Below are positions 1-8,222 of a stretch of DNA of 64,000 nucleotides, piece after piece (within the stretch, counting starts at the first letter, position 1; each line of letters opens with the position of its first letter). The stretch is from contig JADYYG010000008.1 in the NCBI GenBank assembly GCA_020853755.1, forward strand, positions 1-64,000, read 5' to 3'. The DNA comes from Dehalococcoidia bacterium. Its GTDB lineage: Bacteria; Chloroflexota; Dehalococcoidia; Tepidiformales; Tepidiformaceae. The notes beneath the pieces were generated by a model. That model was given only the letters and a program-made list of their open reading frames with translations. It made no database searches and was not told where the DNA came from. Position numbers and translations under genes: made by a program.

Positions 1-630
1 GGATCCCCACGGGCCGGGGCGGGTCGCACCACCCCCGGTAGGTGCGAGGCACCGCCCTCGCACATTGGAACCAGGCACTGCCCTCGCACATTGGAACCAG
101 GCACTGCCCTCGCATGAACGGCCCGGGATGGGCACCGTCGCGCCAAACCGCAAATTCTGCGAGGCCGGTGCCTCGCAGCTACCAATCTACCAATCGAAAC
201 GGATCCCCACGGGCCGGGGCGGATCGCACCACCCCCGGTAGGTGCGAGGCACCGCCCTCGCGCATTGGAACCAGGCACTGTCCTCGCATGAACGGCCCGG
301 GATGGGGGACCGTCGCACCGAACCGCAAATTCTGCGAGGACGGTGCCTCGCAGCTACCCATCGAAGCGGATCCCCACGGGCCGGGGCGGGTCGCACCACC
401 CCGGTAGGTGCGAGGCACTGCCCTCGCACATTGAAACCAGGCACTGCCCTCGCATGAACGGCCCGGGATCGGGGACCGTCGCGGCGACCCGCAAATTCTG
501 CGAGGACGGTGCCTCGCAGCTACCAATCGAAACGGGCCTGCATGGACACTGCCTTCGCACGAACGGCCCGGATGGGGATCATCGCGCCCAACCGCAAATT
601 CTGCGAGGCCGGTGCCTCGCAGCTACCCAT
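1..630. repeat. Tandem array of hairpin-forming repeats, non-coding
   Basis: Units begin with GGATCCCCACGGGCCGGGGC at 1, 201 and 368; a degenerate fourth copy fills about 531-630. Each full unit has two perfect or near-perfect 8-bp hairpins. Hairpin 1 is GTGCGAGG/CCTCGCAC with a 6-nt loop (42-63, 242-263 with one mismatch, 408-429). Hairpin 2 is CTGCGAGG/CCTCGCAG (157-178, 332-353, 498-519, 601-622). A third arm, TCGCACC (24-30, 224-230, 391-397), can pair with GGTGCGA inside hairpin 1, so alternative folds exist. Loops vary (CACCGC/CACTGC, CCGGTG/ACGGTG) while arms are kept. Reading frames across it are repeat-derived and unconvincing. The array lies downstream of the gene ending at 658 and may continue past the left edge. 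Confidence 0.9.
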
Positions 631-657
631 TACCACCAGTCGCATTCTCGGCGGCGG

Positions 658-1422
658 TTACGTGGCCCCGCGGGGCGCATAAACCGGCCCGAGAACCCCC
701 TTCATCACCTCGAAGTACACCTCGTGAAACGCCGCCGTCGTGTGGACCCCATCGGGGTGGTAGAACACGGCACGGTCGGGCGCCTCTTGCAGCTTGCCCT
801 CAAGGTCCGCCTTCAGGAATCGGTGGGCATCGACCACGGGCAGCAGCCGCGCATACAGCGCATCGAATCGTTGGTGCAGTTTCGGCTCCCACTCCTGGAT
901 AGCCGTCGAAAACCTGGCATCGGTGATCGCCGCCACCTGCAGGGACTCAATGCGCGCGAGGCGATGGAGCACCTCTTCGTAGATGGCGGCGGTTTGTTCG
1001 ACGGTCGCCATCGCGCGGGCGCCGAGGACCTTCCGGGCAACGACCCGGCTCGTGCGGTTAGTCCGCCGGCTCACCGGGCCGCCCTGGGCCGTCTTCTCCT
1101 GGAAGGGGCGTTCGACCGAGCGGAACCAGCGGGCCGGCCGCTCCCCAAACCGTGCGCGGACGCTCTCCTCAACGCTCCCCACCGTGCAGACGTACGCCGA
1201 GAACGGGAGGACGAGCAGGTCCGGGCTGGCCGCTGCCACCTTCCCCAGAAGGTAGTCCGTGGCACGGCTGCCGATCGGTGCAAATCTCACCTCGACGATG
1301 TGCCAGTCCTCGCCGGTCACCTCGCTGAGCCATTGGCGGGTTCGTTCAGGCCACGGATGCACGCCGGCCGGCAGGAAGCCGCCACCGGAATCGCTGTGGC
1401 CCGCAATGAAAAGCGTCCTCAT
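658..1422 (-). CDS. SGNH/GDSL-like hydrolase family protein
   Basis: This 254-residue protein opens with a beta strand and a GHSDSGGG motif (residues 7-14), which looks like a variant of the GDS nucleophile block. Near the C-terminus a DGVH motif sits where SGNH hydrolases carry their catalytic Asp and His. The exact substrate is unknown; members act on esters of lipids or carbohydrates. No signal peptide is visible. I start it at the ATG at 1422; an in-frame ATG at 1434 is possible. An even earlier start at 1467 would lie inside the terminator hairpin of the upstream thiolase and is less likely. The family call rests on two short motifs and is moderate. Confidence 0.55.
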   Translation of the reverse strand: MRTLFIAGHSDSGGGFLPAGVHPWPERTRQWLSEVTGEDWHIVEVRFAPIGSRATDYLLGKVAAASPDLLVLPFSAYVCTVGSVEESVRARFGERPARWFRSVERPFQEKTAQGGPVSRRTNRTSRVVARKVLGARAMATVEQTAAIYEEVLHRLARIESLQVAAITDARFSTAIQEWEPKLHQRFDALYARLLPVVDAHRFLKADLEGKLQEAPDRAVFYHPDGVHTTAAFHEVYFEVMKGVLGPVYAPRGAT

Positions 1423-1455
1423 CGAAGCGCGCATGGTACGCGAAACGGGAATAAG

Positions 1456-1481
1456 AAGGCCCGCCATTGCTGGCGGGCCTT
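1456..1481 (-). terminator. Stem-loop terminator after the thiolase gene
   Basis: AAGGCCCGCC and GGCGGGCCTT form a perfect 10-bp stem around a 6-nt loop, 22 bases downstream of the thiolase stop codon. The T-tract is weak, so this may be a terminator or an mRNA 3'-end stabiliser. Confidence 0.65.
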
Positions 1482-1503
1482 CGCGGTGTTGCCGGGTGCG
1501 GCT

Positions 1504-2685
1504 TTACAGCCGCTCGATGACCGTCGCCGTGCCGATGCCACCGCCGACGCACATGGTCACGAGGCCGTACTTGCCGCCGGTCCGCTCGAGTTCGTTCAGG
1601 AGGGTGCCGAACAGCCGTGCACCGGTGCAGCCGGTCGGGTGGCCGAGCGCGATGGCGCCGCCGTTCACATTCACCTTGCGCATGTCAGCGCTCATCTCCC
1701 GCTTCCACGAGAGGACGACGCTGGCAAACGCTTCGTTGATCTCCACGAGGTCGATGTCACGCATCGTCAGGCCGGCGCGCTGCAGGGCGAGCGGCGTCGC
1801 GGTGATAGGGCCGGTGAGCATGAACTCGGGGTCCGAACCCACAACCGCCTGGGAAACGATCCGGGCGCGAGGCCGCCAGCCCATCTCCTTCGCCTTGTCC
1901 GGGTGCGTCAGCAGCACGGCCGACGAGCCGTCGGTGATCTGGCTGGAGTTTCCGGCGTGGTGGACGCCGTTCTCCTTGAAGCTCGGCTTGAGCGCCGCCA
2001 GACCCTCGACGGTCGTGTTCGCCCGGATGCCCTCATCGAAGTCGATCGTAGCGTCGAGCCACTCCTCGCTGCCGTCTTCTTTCTTGTTCTTCTTCTTCCC
2101 GGGCACAGGGATGAGTTCGTTCTTGAAGCGGCCCTCGGCCTGGGCGCGAGCGGCCTTGTGCTGGCTCTCTGCGGCGAATTCGTCAGCTTCTTCGCGGCTG
2201 ATGCCCCACTTTTCGGCAATGCGCTCGGCCGAAAGGCCCTGCGAGGTCAGGTCGTACTGGTCCCGCATCGACTGGGTGAACGGGAAGCCCATATTCTGGC
2301 CAACGTTCGAACCAAGCGGAATCTGTGACATCCACTCGGTGCCACCAGCGACGACCACTTCGTGCGCCTCGGAGGCAATCTGGTTCGCGGCGAAGTGCAC
2401 CGCCTGCTGGCTCGAAGAGCACTGCCGGTCGAGCGTCACGCCGGGGATGGTGTACGGCCAGCCGGCCGTCAGCACCACGTTGCGGGCAAGGTTCGTCGAC
2501 TGCGCGCCAACTTCGCTCACGCACCCGTAGATCACGTCATCGACGATCTCCGGGTCGAGGTTGTTCCGCTTCACGAGCTCCTTCAGGAGCAGCGCCGAAG
2601 TCTCGATCGGCTGGTTCTGCGAGAGCACGCCTCCACGGCGGCCCAGCGGGGTGCGAATAGCGTCAACAATCACGACGTCGCGCAT
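1504..2685 (-). CDS. Acetyl-CoA C-acyltransferase (thiolase, beta-oxidation type)
   Basis: A 393-residue thiolase that cleaves 3-ketoacyl-CoA with CoA, or condenses two acyl-CoAs. The nucleophilic cysteine is C89 in the DRQCSSS motif, the C-terminal catalytic histidine is H349 in GHPTGCTG, and the second cysteine is C379 in CVGGG. Length matches the family. The ATG at 2685 is preceded by an AAAGGA ribosome-binding site. A lysine-rich loop (KKKNKK) lies in the middle. No partner hydratase or dehydrogenase lies beside it, so degradative versus biosynthetic use cannot be decided here; the sequence style is closest to FadA/FadI-like degradative thiolases. Confidence 0.9.
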   Translation of the reverse strand: MRDVVIVDAIRTPLGRRGGVLSQNQPIETSALLLKELVKRNNLDPEIVDDVIYGCVSEVGAQSTNLARNVVLTAGWPYTIPGVTLDRQCSSSQQAVHFAANQIASEAHEVVVAGGTEWMSQIPLGSNVGQNMGFPFTQSMRDQYDLTSQGLSAERIAEKWGISREEADEFAAESQHKAARAQAEGRFKNELIPVPGKKKNKKEDGSEEWLDATIDFDEGIRANTTVEGLAALKPSFKENGVHHAGNSSQITDGSSAVLLTHPDKAKEMGWRPRARIVSQAVVGSDPEFMLTGPITATPLALQRAGLTMRDIDLVEINEAFASVVLSWKREMSADMRKVNVNGGAIALGHPTGCTGARLFGTLLNELERTGGKYGLVTMCVGGGIGTATVIERL

Positions 2686-2755
2686 GAAATGAGTCCTTTC
2701 GATGGTTGGGTTACGAGATCGAGTGTACCAGCCGCTCGCCATTCCCGGCCCGGGA

Positions 2756-3706
2756 TTAACCGGCTGGCGGGCAGACGAAGCGAAGCGCCCTCGGCACAAT
2801 CTCGACCTTCGCCGGGAGGTATCCGCCGTGCTCGCCGTCGAGGTCCAGCGCACTCCGCTTCGGTGACGAAAGTTCGAGCGCGCGAGCCGGATGACGGTCG
2901 ACGCCGTCCATGTCGAGGTGGGCGCCGCCTTTGCGCTGGGCATCGAGCACCTTCACCACCGTCCGCCGGCCAAGGTCGCCCCAGCGGATCACGTCGAGGA
3001 TACCGTCATCGGGGCTCGCCCCGGGCGCAGCCACGAGGTCACCGCCCCAGAGTTCCATGTTGTGCGCCGAAACCGAGTTGTAGCGGCCGTCGAAACGGTT
3101 GCCGTCGATAGCGAGGGTGAACTGGCGGCCCATCGGGCGGAGCATCTTCACGCCCGCCATGATGAGATAGGGCGCCGTGTCGCCGAGCCGCTTGAGCCAG
3201 CGCGGCGCTCCCTGGGAGATCTCCGGGACCCATCCGGCCGACATTTCGAGCAGGAACCAGCGAACCTGTTCCGTCCCGTCCTCGCCGATCGCGGTCACCG
3301 TACCGGCGTCGATCCGCCGCTCGTTCCCTGCAGCGATGGCCTTGATCGCCAGGTTGCCGCGCCCCATGCCAAGGCACTTCGCGACGTCCTTCCCCGTGCC
3401 GAGGCCGATGGTCGACAGCCGCACACGGTCGCCTGCGCCCATACTCAGGATGCCGTTCGCGACTTCGTAGACGGTGCCATCCCCGCCACAACCGACGAGG
3501 AACTCCCGCCCGGCGCTGATGGCCTCGCGGGCGAGTTCGATACCGTGCCCGGGGTGCGTGGTGAACACAACGTCCGCCACCAGTCCGGCACGCTCGATGG
3601 CATCGATGATCACGCCGACGCGCTTCTTCGTGCGGCCCCCTCCCGACATCGGGTTGATGATGAAGAGGGGTCGTGCGGCGACGTCGGGCGTTATGCTTTC
3701 GTTCAC
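2756..3706 (-). CDS. Diacylglycerol kinase-like lipid kinase (YegS/BmrU family)
   Basis: This 316-residue protein has the lipid-kinase catalytic signature: INPMSGGG near residue 17, the nucleotide-binding GGDGT motif at 74-78, and a following STIGLGTGKD segment. Enzymes of this family phosphorylate diacylglycerol, sphingoid bases or related lipids with ATP at the inner face of the membrane. One family feature differs: the usual LGTGND is GLGTGKD here, with Lys replacing Asn. The start is a GTG at 3706; a GTG nine bases upstream is also possible, and neither has a clear ribosome-binding site. The gene diverges from apbE across only about 40 bp, so their promoters overlap. Confidence 0.8.
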   Translation of the reverse strand: MNESITPDVAARPLFIINPMSGGGRTKKRVGVIIDAIERAGLVADVVFTTHPGHGIELAREAISAGREFLVGCGGDGTVYEVANGILSMGAGDRVRLSTIGLGTGKDVAKCLGMGRGNLAIKAIAAGNERRIDAGTVTAIGEDGTEQVRWFLLEMSAGWVPEISQGAPRWLKRLGDTAPYLIMAGVKMLRPMGRQFTLAIDGNRFDGRYNSVSAHNMELWGGDLVAAPGASPDDGILDVIRWGDLGRRTVVKVLDAQRKGGAHLDMDGVDRHPARALELSSPKRSALDLDGEHGGYLPAKVEIVPRALRFVCPPAG

Positions 3707-3748
3707 GCACGACACCGTACCGTGCCCGTGAGCGAGGGAGAAGCAGCG

Positions 3749-4615
3749 GTGGAATTCCACGACGCCTTTCGAGCGATGGACACCGACATCGACGTCTTCG
3801 TCGAGTGCGCCACGAACCCGGCTGGCGCTTTTCCCCAGGCGCGGCTCGCCTTCGAACAGCAGGAGCAGCGCTTTTCGCGCTTCCGCGAAACGAGCCTCCT
3901 GAGCCGCCTGAACCGCGGCGAAACTGTAGCCGATCCCTGGCTCGTCGAGGCCGTCGAGATGGCCATCGACGCCTGGGAGACAACGGGCGGGCGGTTCAAC
4001 CCCATGGTCCTCCCGGCGCTCCGAGCAGCGGGCTACGACCGTACATTTCGGGAGGTTGCATGCGGGCGCGCAAAGCCGCTCCCGGCGCCGAACCCGGGGG
4101 ACTGTATCGAGGTCAACGGCGACACCGTCCGTCTCACCGGCGGCGCGATGGACCTCGGCGGGCTGGTCAAAGGCTGGACGGCCGATCTCGTCGCCGAAGC
4201 ACTGGCGGACCGCTGGGGCAACGCGATGGTCAACGCTGGCGGCGACATCCGCTGTGTTGGCAGCGACGGCGCCGGCCCCGGCTGGGCGCTCGAAGTGGCC
4301 GGAATCGACGCCGATTCCGTGGCCTGGGCGGGCAGGGTCACAGGAGCGATCGCCACCTCCACCACGCTGAAGCGCCGCTGGACCATGGACGATGGCCGCC
4401 CGGCACACCACCTCATCGACCCGGCTGCCGGACTCCCATCAGACAGCGAATTCGTGCAGGTGACGGCGCGCGCCGAGGAGTGCTGGATCGCGGAGGTCTG
4501 GGCGAAGGCCGTGCTCATCGGCGGCCCCGAAATGCGAGAGCGCGCCGAAGCACAGGGCATCGCCCTCGTCACCTTCGATGCATCGGGCCGGACCGCGTTT
4601 TCGGGAGACTGGTAG
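3749..4615 (+). CDS. apbE: FAD:protein FMN transferase (ApbE family)
   Basis: A 288-residue ApbE-type enzyme, which attaches FMN from FAD to a Thr or Ser of target flavoproteins such as NqrB/C, RnfG or urocanate-reductase-like proteins. The FAD/Mg-binding core is visible as DLGGLVKGW (135-143), NAGGD (162-166), and a C-terminal HHLIDP segment. There is no signal peptide, so unlike many periplasmic ApbE proteins this one is probably cytoplasmic. I chose the GTG at 3749 because GAGGGAG lies 8 bases upstream; a GTG at 3728 is an alternative. No obvious flavinylated target is encoded next to it. Confidence 0.85.
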   Translation: MEFHDAFRAMDTDIDVFVECATNPAGAFPQARLAFEQQEQRFSRFRETSLLSRLNRGETVADPWLVEAVEMAIDAWETTGGRFNPMVLPALRAAGYDRTFREVACGRAKPLPAPNPGDCIEVNGDTVRLTGGAMDLGGLVKGWTADLVAEALADRWGNAMVNAGGDIRCVGSDGAGPGWALEVAGIDADSVAWAGRVTGAIATSTTLKRRWTMDDGRPAHHLIDPAAGLPSDSEFVQVTARAEECWIAEVWAKAVLIGGPEMRERAEAQGIALVTFDASGRTAFSGDW

Positions 4616-4618
4616 TGC

Positions 4619-5476
4619 CTATTCCTTCAGCCGCGAAAGGTCCCAGACGAAGAAGACCGTTGGCCCTTCGCGAACGGGACTGCCGCCGGCACGTTCGATC
4701 GTCACAACAGCGGAGTCGTAGCTGGTGATTCCTTCCGGGACGACCGTCTGGTAGCGCGCGAAGCCGTCCTTGTCGGGCTCGAAGGTGCCGAGGCTGTAGT
4801 ACTTGCCGCCCGAGTTGGCCCAGATCTGGTACGTCTCTCCGGATGGGCGCTGCGGCAGCGAGCTGGCCACGAACCAGATGCGCTTCTGCTCGCCGTCCCA
4901 GATGAGCCGTCCGATCGAGCTCGAGTCCTCGCCCGGGGAAACGACGTCGGCGACCTTCGTCTGGTTCGAGAGCAGCGCAACGAGGAGGTCCTGGTCGCCC
5001 CGGGCCTGTTCTTCGAGGTCGGCGGCGGCCTGCTTCTGGTCGGCCAGTTGGTTCGTGATGGCGGCGAGTTCCACCTTCTGGGAGAGTGTCTGGTCGTACT
5101 GGGTCTGCAGGTCCGAGTTCGCCTGGCGCAGGTCAACGATCTCCTGGCGCACCCAGACCATCCCGGTGAACGCGCCAATGGCCACGAATACCGCGGCAAC
5201 TCCGGCGACGGTCCGCGCGTACCCCCAGGCTCGCCGCAGCGGGCTCGGCTTGCGAATCCCCGCAGCCGTGAACACTCGGCCGCGAAGGCGGGCTGGCGAG
5301 TGCTTCGGGGGTGCGCTCATGGCGAAGGTGGCAGCCAGCCGCTCCGAATCGCGCACCATATCGCGGCAGGCGTCACATTCGGCGAGGTGGAGCGCGATGG
5401 CGCGTTCGAGCGCCGGTTCGAGTGAACCGATGGCGAACTCGTCCGCCTGCCCCTGCGAAATGTGCTCCCCCGGCAT
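4619..5476 (-). CDS. RskA-type transmembrane anti-sigma factor
   Basis: This 285-residue membrane protein carries an N-terminal zinc-type anti-sigma domain with the Hx3Cx2C signature (H30, C34, C37). A single membrane segment follows at about 87-108, then a coiled coil (about 110-160), and an extracytoplasmic C-terminal RskA-like domain. It should hold the adjacent ECF sigma factor inactive at the membrane until an envelope or redox signal releases it. The gene starts 9 bp after the sigma factor stop codon and is surely co-transcribed. Its stop lies 3 bp from the convergent apbE stop. Confidence 0.88.
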   Translation of the reverse strand: MPGEHISQGQADEFAIGSLEPALERAIALHLAECDACRDMVRDSERLAATFAMSAPPKHSPARLRGRVFTAAGIRKPSPLRRAWGYARTVAGVAAVFVAIGAFTGMVWVRQEIVDLRQANSDLQTQYDQTLSQKVELAAITNQLADQKQAAADLEEQARGDQDLLVALLSNQTKVADVVSPGEDSSSIGRLIWDGEQKRIWFVASSLPQRPSGETYQIWANSGGKYYSLGTFEPDKDGFARYQTVVPEGITSYDSAVVTIERAGGSPVREGPTVFFVWDLSRLKE

Positions 5477-5485
5477 CCGTGTCCT

Positions 5486-6151
5486 CTACTCCCGATCGTG
5501 CAGTACGCGCCGCAACTTCTGCATGCCCAGCCGGATCCGCGTCTTCACGGTGCCCAGCGGTTCATGCAGGTGGGCGGCGATTTCCTGTTGTGTCAGCCCG
5601 CCGAAGTAGGCCAATTCGAGCGCGATCCGCTGGTCGCCCGGCAGCGAAGCCAGGGCCGTGCGCACAGCCGCCTGGTCTTCGTGCAGTTCGGCGGAACCCT
5701 GCGGGTCCACCGGGTCGGCCGAGAACAGCGGAGCGGCAGCTTCGTCCGGCTCGCCGAGCGGGCCGCCTTCGCGCCTCCGGCGGCGGCCCCGCGCCCGAAG
5801 TTCGTCGACGGCGCGGTTGCGGGTCACACTCATCAGCCAGCTCAGGAAGCGCCCTCGTTCGGCGATGAACGTCTCCGGGCGCCGCCAGAGCCGCACCATC
5901 ACATCCTGCGCGGTGTCCTCGGCCAGGCCAGCGTCGCCCAGGATGCGCAGCGACGCCGAATACACGAGGTCGATATACCGGTCGTAGAGGACGGCGAAAG
6001 CGTGTTCATCGCGGGCGGCTACTGCAAGCATCAGGGCGTCATCCGGCCAATCGGTTCGGAGGGCCGTTTCGGCCTCACCGGGACGGGCGAATTCGACCGT
6101 CCTTCCTACGTTACGTATACCAGTGGAATCCGGATTCCCGTGCACTGCCAT
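5486..6151 (-). CDS. ECF-family RNA polymerase sigma factor (SigK/RpoE-like)
   Basis: A 221-residue sigma factor with the two ECF core domains. The sigma-2 region has DEHAFAVLYDRY and the DxAQDVMVRLW core-binding helix; the sigma-4 region has LTQQEIAAHL followed by GTVKTRIRLGMQKLR for -35 recognition. The linker is long, basic and Arg-rich (near RGRRRRRE). Its pairing with a RskA-like anti-sigma factor places it with SigK-like ECF factors. The ATG at 6151 adds about 40 residues before the sigma-2 domain, so a shorter start is possible. It is divergent from an HtrA protease, which suggests an envelope-stress regulon that includes that protease. Confidence 0.88.
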   Translation of the reverse strand: MAVHGNPDSTGIRNVGRTVEFARPGEAETALRTDWPDDALMLAVAARDEHAFAVLYDRYIDLVYSASLRILGDAGLAEDTAQDVMVRLWRRPETFIAERGRFLSWLMSVTRNRAVDELRARGRRRRREGGPLGEPDEAAAPLFSADPVDPQGSAELHEDQAAVRTALASLPGDQRIALELAYFGGLTQQEIAAHLHEPLGTVKTRIRLGMQKLRRVLHDRE

Positions 6152-6202
6152 CAAGGACGCCTACCGCGCATGATACACGCCGGGATCTGCCCGGCGAGCG
6201 CC

Positions 6203-6240
6203 TTTACCTTTACCTGCGAAAGACGCCTTTCGCATTTACC
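6203..6240. promoter_or_regulatory. Dyad TGCGAAAG-ACGC-CTTTCGCA in the sigma/htrA divergent promoter region
   Basis: Between the divergent sigma-factor and htrA genes lies a perfect inverted repeat with 8-bp arms (6215-6222 and 6227-6234). It is flanked by three direct copies of TTTACC (6203-6208, 6209-6214 and 6235-6240). The arrangement looks like an operator or a double regulator site. A short RNA hairpin is the alternative. No binding protein can be named from sequence. Confidence 0.45.
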
Positions 6241-6295
6241 GTGCCCTCGCAGCCGATTGTTGAGACTGGTTCCACCACCACTGGAGAACACACCC

Positions 6296-7411
6296 ATGTC
6301 ACCCTTCTTGCGTCCGCTGGCCGCGGGATTTCTCGGTTTGACGCTCCTCGCCGGGGCCGCTTGTTCTGATGCCCCCTCGAAGACTGCTTCCAACGAGCCC
6401 CCGGCGGCAGCCACCGCTTCGGCCAGCGTGAAGCCAACCCAGAACACCACCGTCAGCAAGCCAACAAACGAGCTCTCCACCGCGGACCTCGTGAAGGTCG
6501 CCGAGCCATCCATCGTCCGCATCGAAACCAACAGCGGCGTCGGCACCGGCTTCGTCGTCGACTCCGACGGCTACATCCTCACCAATAACCACGTGGTCAC
6601 CACCAACTCCGGCCGCCTGGCCAACGCCATCCGCGTGACCATGAGCGACGGCTCCGTCGTCAGTGCCACGGTGGTCGGCGCGGACGCGCGCTCTGACCTC
6701 GCCGTCCTCAAGGTCGACCAGACCGGGCTCAAGGCGCTCCCGTTCGCGGACCTCAAAAACGTCGTCATCGGCCAGGACGTGGTTGCGATCGGCTACGCGC
6801 TCGACCTCGGCGGCGGCGAAGGCCCCTCCTACAGCGTCACCCGCGGCATCGTCAGCCAGAAGAACCGCGCCATCAGCGAGACCTCCGCGAACTCCATCCT
6901 CGGCGCCGTCCAGACCGACGCGGCGATCAACCACGGCAACAGCGGCGGCCCGCTGCTCGACATGTTCGGCGAGGTTGTCGGCATCAACACCGCCCTCGCG
7001 CCTGACCCGACGACTGGCGAAACCGCCTCCGGCATCGGCTTCGCGGTCGGCAGCGACATCGCGAAGGCCGTCTTCGAGCAGATCAAGGCGAACGGCAAGG
7101 TGAACCGCGGGTTCCTCGGCATCCAGGGCTTCGAAGCGCTCCGCCCGGCGAAAGCCAAGGACATGGGCCTGCCCGACGGAACGGCCGGCATCGTCCTCTC
7201 CACTGTCGTCAACGGCAGCCCGGCATGGAACGCCGGCTTGCGCAATAACGATGTCATCTCCCGCCTCGGGACCACCGACCTTTCGACCGAAACCGACCTC
7301 GCCGTGGCCCTGGTCAAGCAGGGCGCGGGCCAGAAGGTGAAGGTCGAGTACTGGCGGGACGGGAAGTCACAGACCACCGAGATCACGCTCGGCACGCCGC
7401 CCGCCAACTAA
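6296..7411 (+). CDS. HtrA/DegP-like S1C serine protease with one PDZ domain, lipoprotein-like
   Basis: This 371-residue exported protease degrades or senses misfolded envelope proteins. The catalytic triad is H99 (NNHVV), D134 (RSDLAVLKV) and S216 (GNSGGP). A PDZ domain follows at about 275-365. The N-terminus is a signal sequence ending in GAAC, with C23 followed by a Pro/Ala/Thr-rich linker, which suggests a lipoprotein anchor, though the lipobox is imperfect at -3. The ATG at 6296 has GGAG 9 bases upstream and heads a transcript divergent from the ECF sigma operon. A strong hairpin follows the gene. Confidence 0.92.
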   Translation: MSPFLRPLAAGFLGLTLLAGAACSDAPSKTASNEPPAAATASASVKPTQNTTVSKPTNELSTADLVKVAEPSIVRIETNSGVGTGFVVDSDGYILTNNHVVTTNSGRLANAIRVTMSDGSVVSATVVGADARSDLAVLKVDQTGLKALPFADLKNVVIGQDVVAIGYALDLGGGEGPSYSVTRGIVSQKNRAISETSANSILGAVQTDAAINHGNSGGPLLDMFGEVVGINTALAPDPTTGETASGIGFAVGSDIAKAVFEQIKANGKVNRGFLGIQGFEALRPAKAKDMGLPDGTAGIVLSTVVNGSPAWNAGLRNNDVISRLGTTDLSTETDLAVALVKQGAGQKVKVEYWRDGKSQTTEITLGTPPAN

Positions 7412-7430
7412 ACGCGCCCTCCTCTCCTGG

Positions 7431-7460
7431 CGAAGCCTCCCGCCCCCGCGGGAGGCTTCG
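7431..7460 (+). terminator. Stem-loop terminator after htrA
   Basis: CGAAGCCTCCCGC and GCGGGAGGCTTCG form a perfect 13-bp stem around CCCC, 19 bases after the htrA stop. There is no clear T-tract, but the stem is very stable. Confidence 0.75.
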
Positions 7461-7490
7461 TCGCGTCCGGGAAGGTAGGCTAAGAGCGCC

Positions 7491-8222
7491 GTGGAACCGC
7501 AACGCATCGTCTCTCTCGTCCCCAGCCTGACCGAACTGCTCTTCTGGCTCGGCGTTGGCGAACGCGTAGTGGGCCGGACGAAGTTCTGCACTGAGCCAGC
7601 CGGCGATGTAGAGCGCGTGCCGGCTTTCGGCGGCACGAAGGACCCGCAAATCGACCGCATTGTGGCGCTCAATCCGGACCTCGTCGTGGCGAACAAGGAA
7701 GAGAATCGCCGCGAAGACGTGGAGGCGCTCCAAGCCGCTGGGCTCCGCGTCCTCCTCACCGACCCCAACACCATCGCCGAAGCGGTCGAAACGATGCTCA
7801 TCATCGGCGGCATCACCGGCGCCGAGGAGAAGGCCCGTTCCCTCGCGCTCGATGTCGCCCTTGCCGTCGCCGCGGCGCCGCCCGGTGATCCGCTGCCGGT
7901 CTGCGTGGCCGTCTGGCACAGCCCGCTGATGGTGCTCGGCGGCGAAAGCTACGGGAATGCGATCCTCGAAGCCTGCGGCGCGCGCAATGTGTTCAGCGGG
8001 CAACCGCGCTATCCGTCGGCCACCCGCGAGGAGATCCGCGAGAAAGGGCCGCACCTCATCCTCCTGCCCGATGAGCCGTTCCCCTTCGACCAGGGCCACG
8101 CCCGCGCCTACAGTGACCTGGCGCCCGCACGGGTCATCGATGGCAAGCTGCTCTGGTGGTACGGTCCCCGCATGCCCGGCTCCATCCGCGAACTCTCGGC
8201 TCTGCTGGCGGAACACCGCTGA
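7491..8222 (+). CDS. Helical-backbone metal receptor (BtuF/TroA-like cobalamin-binding fold)
   Basis: A 243-residue protein resembling substrate-binding proteins of the B12/iron-siderophore class: RIVSLVPSLTELLFWLG at the N-terminus, GGTKDPQ and a DLVVANKEEN segment, then a second lobe. It starts directly with the mature domain and lacks a signal peptide, so it appears cytoplasmic, unlike true BtuF. No ABC permease or ATPase is adjacent. Its stop codon overlaps the nagB start by one base (TGATG), so the two are translationally coupled. Similar signal-less members are often annotated as cobalamin-binding proteins; the actual ligand here is unknown. The start is GTG. Confidence 0.75.
   Translation: MEPQRIVSLVPSLTELLFWLGVGERVVGRTKFCTEPAGDVERVPAFGGTKDPQIDRIVALNPDLVVANKEENRREDVEALQAAGLRVLLTDPNTIAEAVETMLIIGGITGAEEKARSLALDVALAVAAAPPGDPLPVCVAVWHSPLMVLGGESYGNAILEACGARNVFSGQPRYPSATREEIREKGPHLILLPDEPFPFDQGHARAYSDLAPARVIDGKLLWWYGPRMPGSIRELSALLAEHR

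Noticed and set aside
1-630. CRISPR array
   Set aside because: Units are about 165 bp with no short regular repeat and unique spacers, and no cas genes are present.
1434-1467. Earlier start for the SGNH-like gene at 1467
   Set aside because: It lies within the upstream terminator hairpin and has no ribosome-binding site.
343-2328. A long open frame on the plus strand crossing the repeat array and two genes
   Set aside because: It is antisense to the hydrolase and thiolase genes, with repeat-like and Arg/Pro-rich sequence and no domain; high GC makes such shadows common.
6125-6138. Palindrome GGAATCCGGATTCC as an operator
   Set aside because: It lies inside the predicted coding start of the sigma factor. 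It could matter if the true start is downstream, but evidence is too thin.
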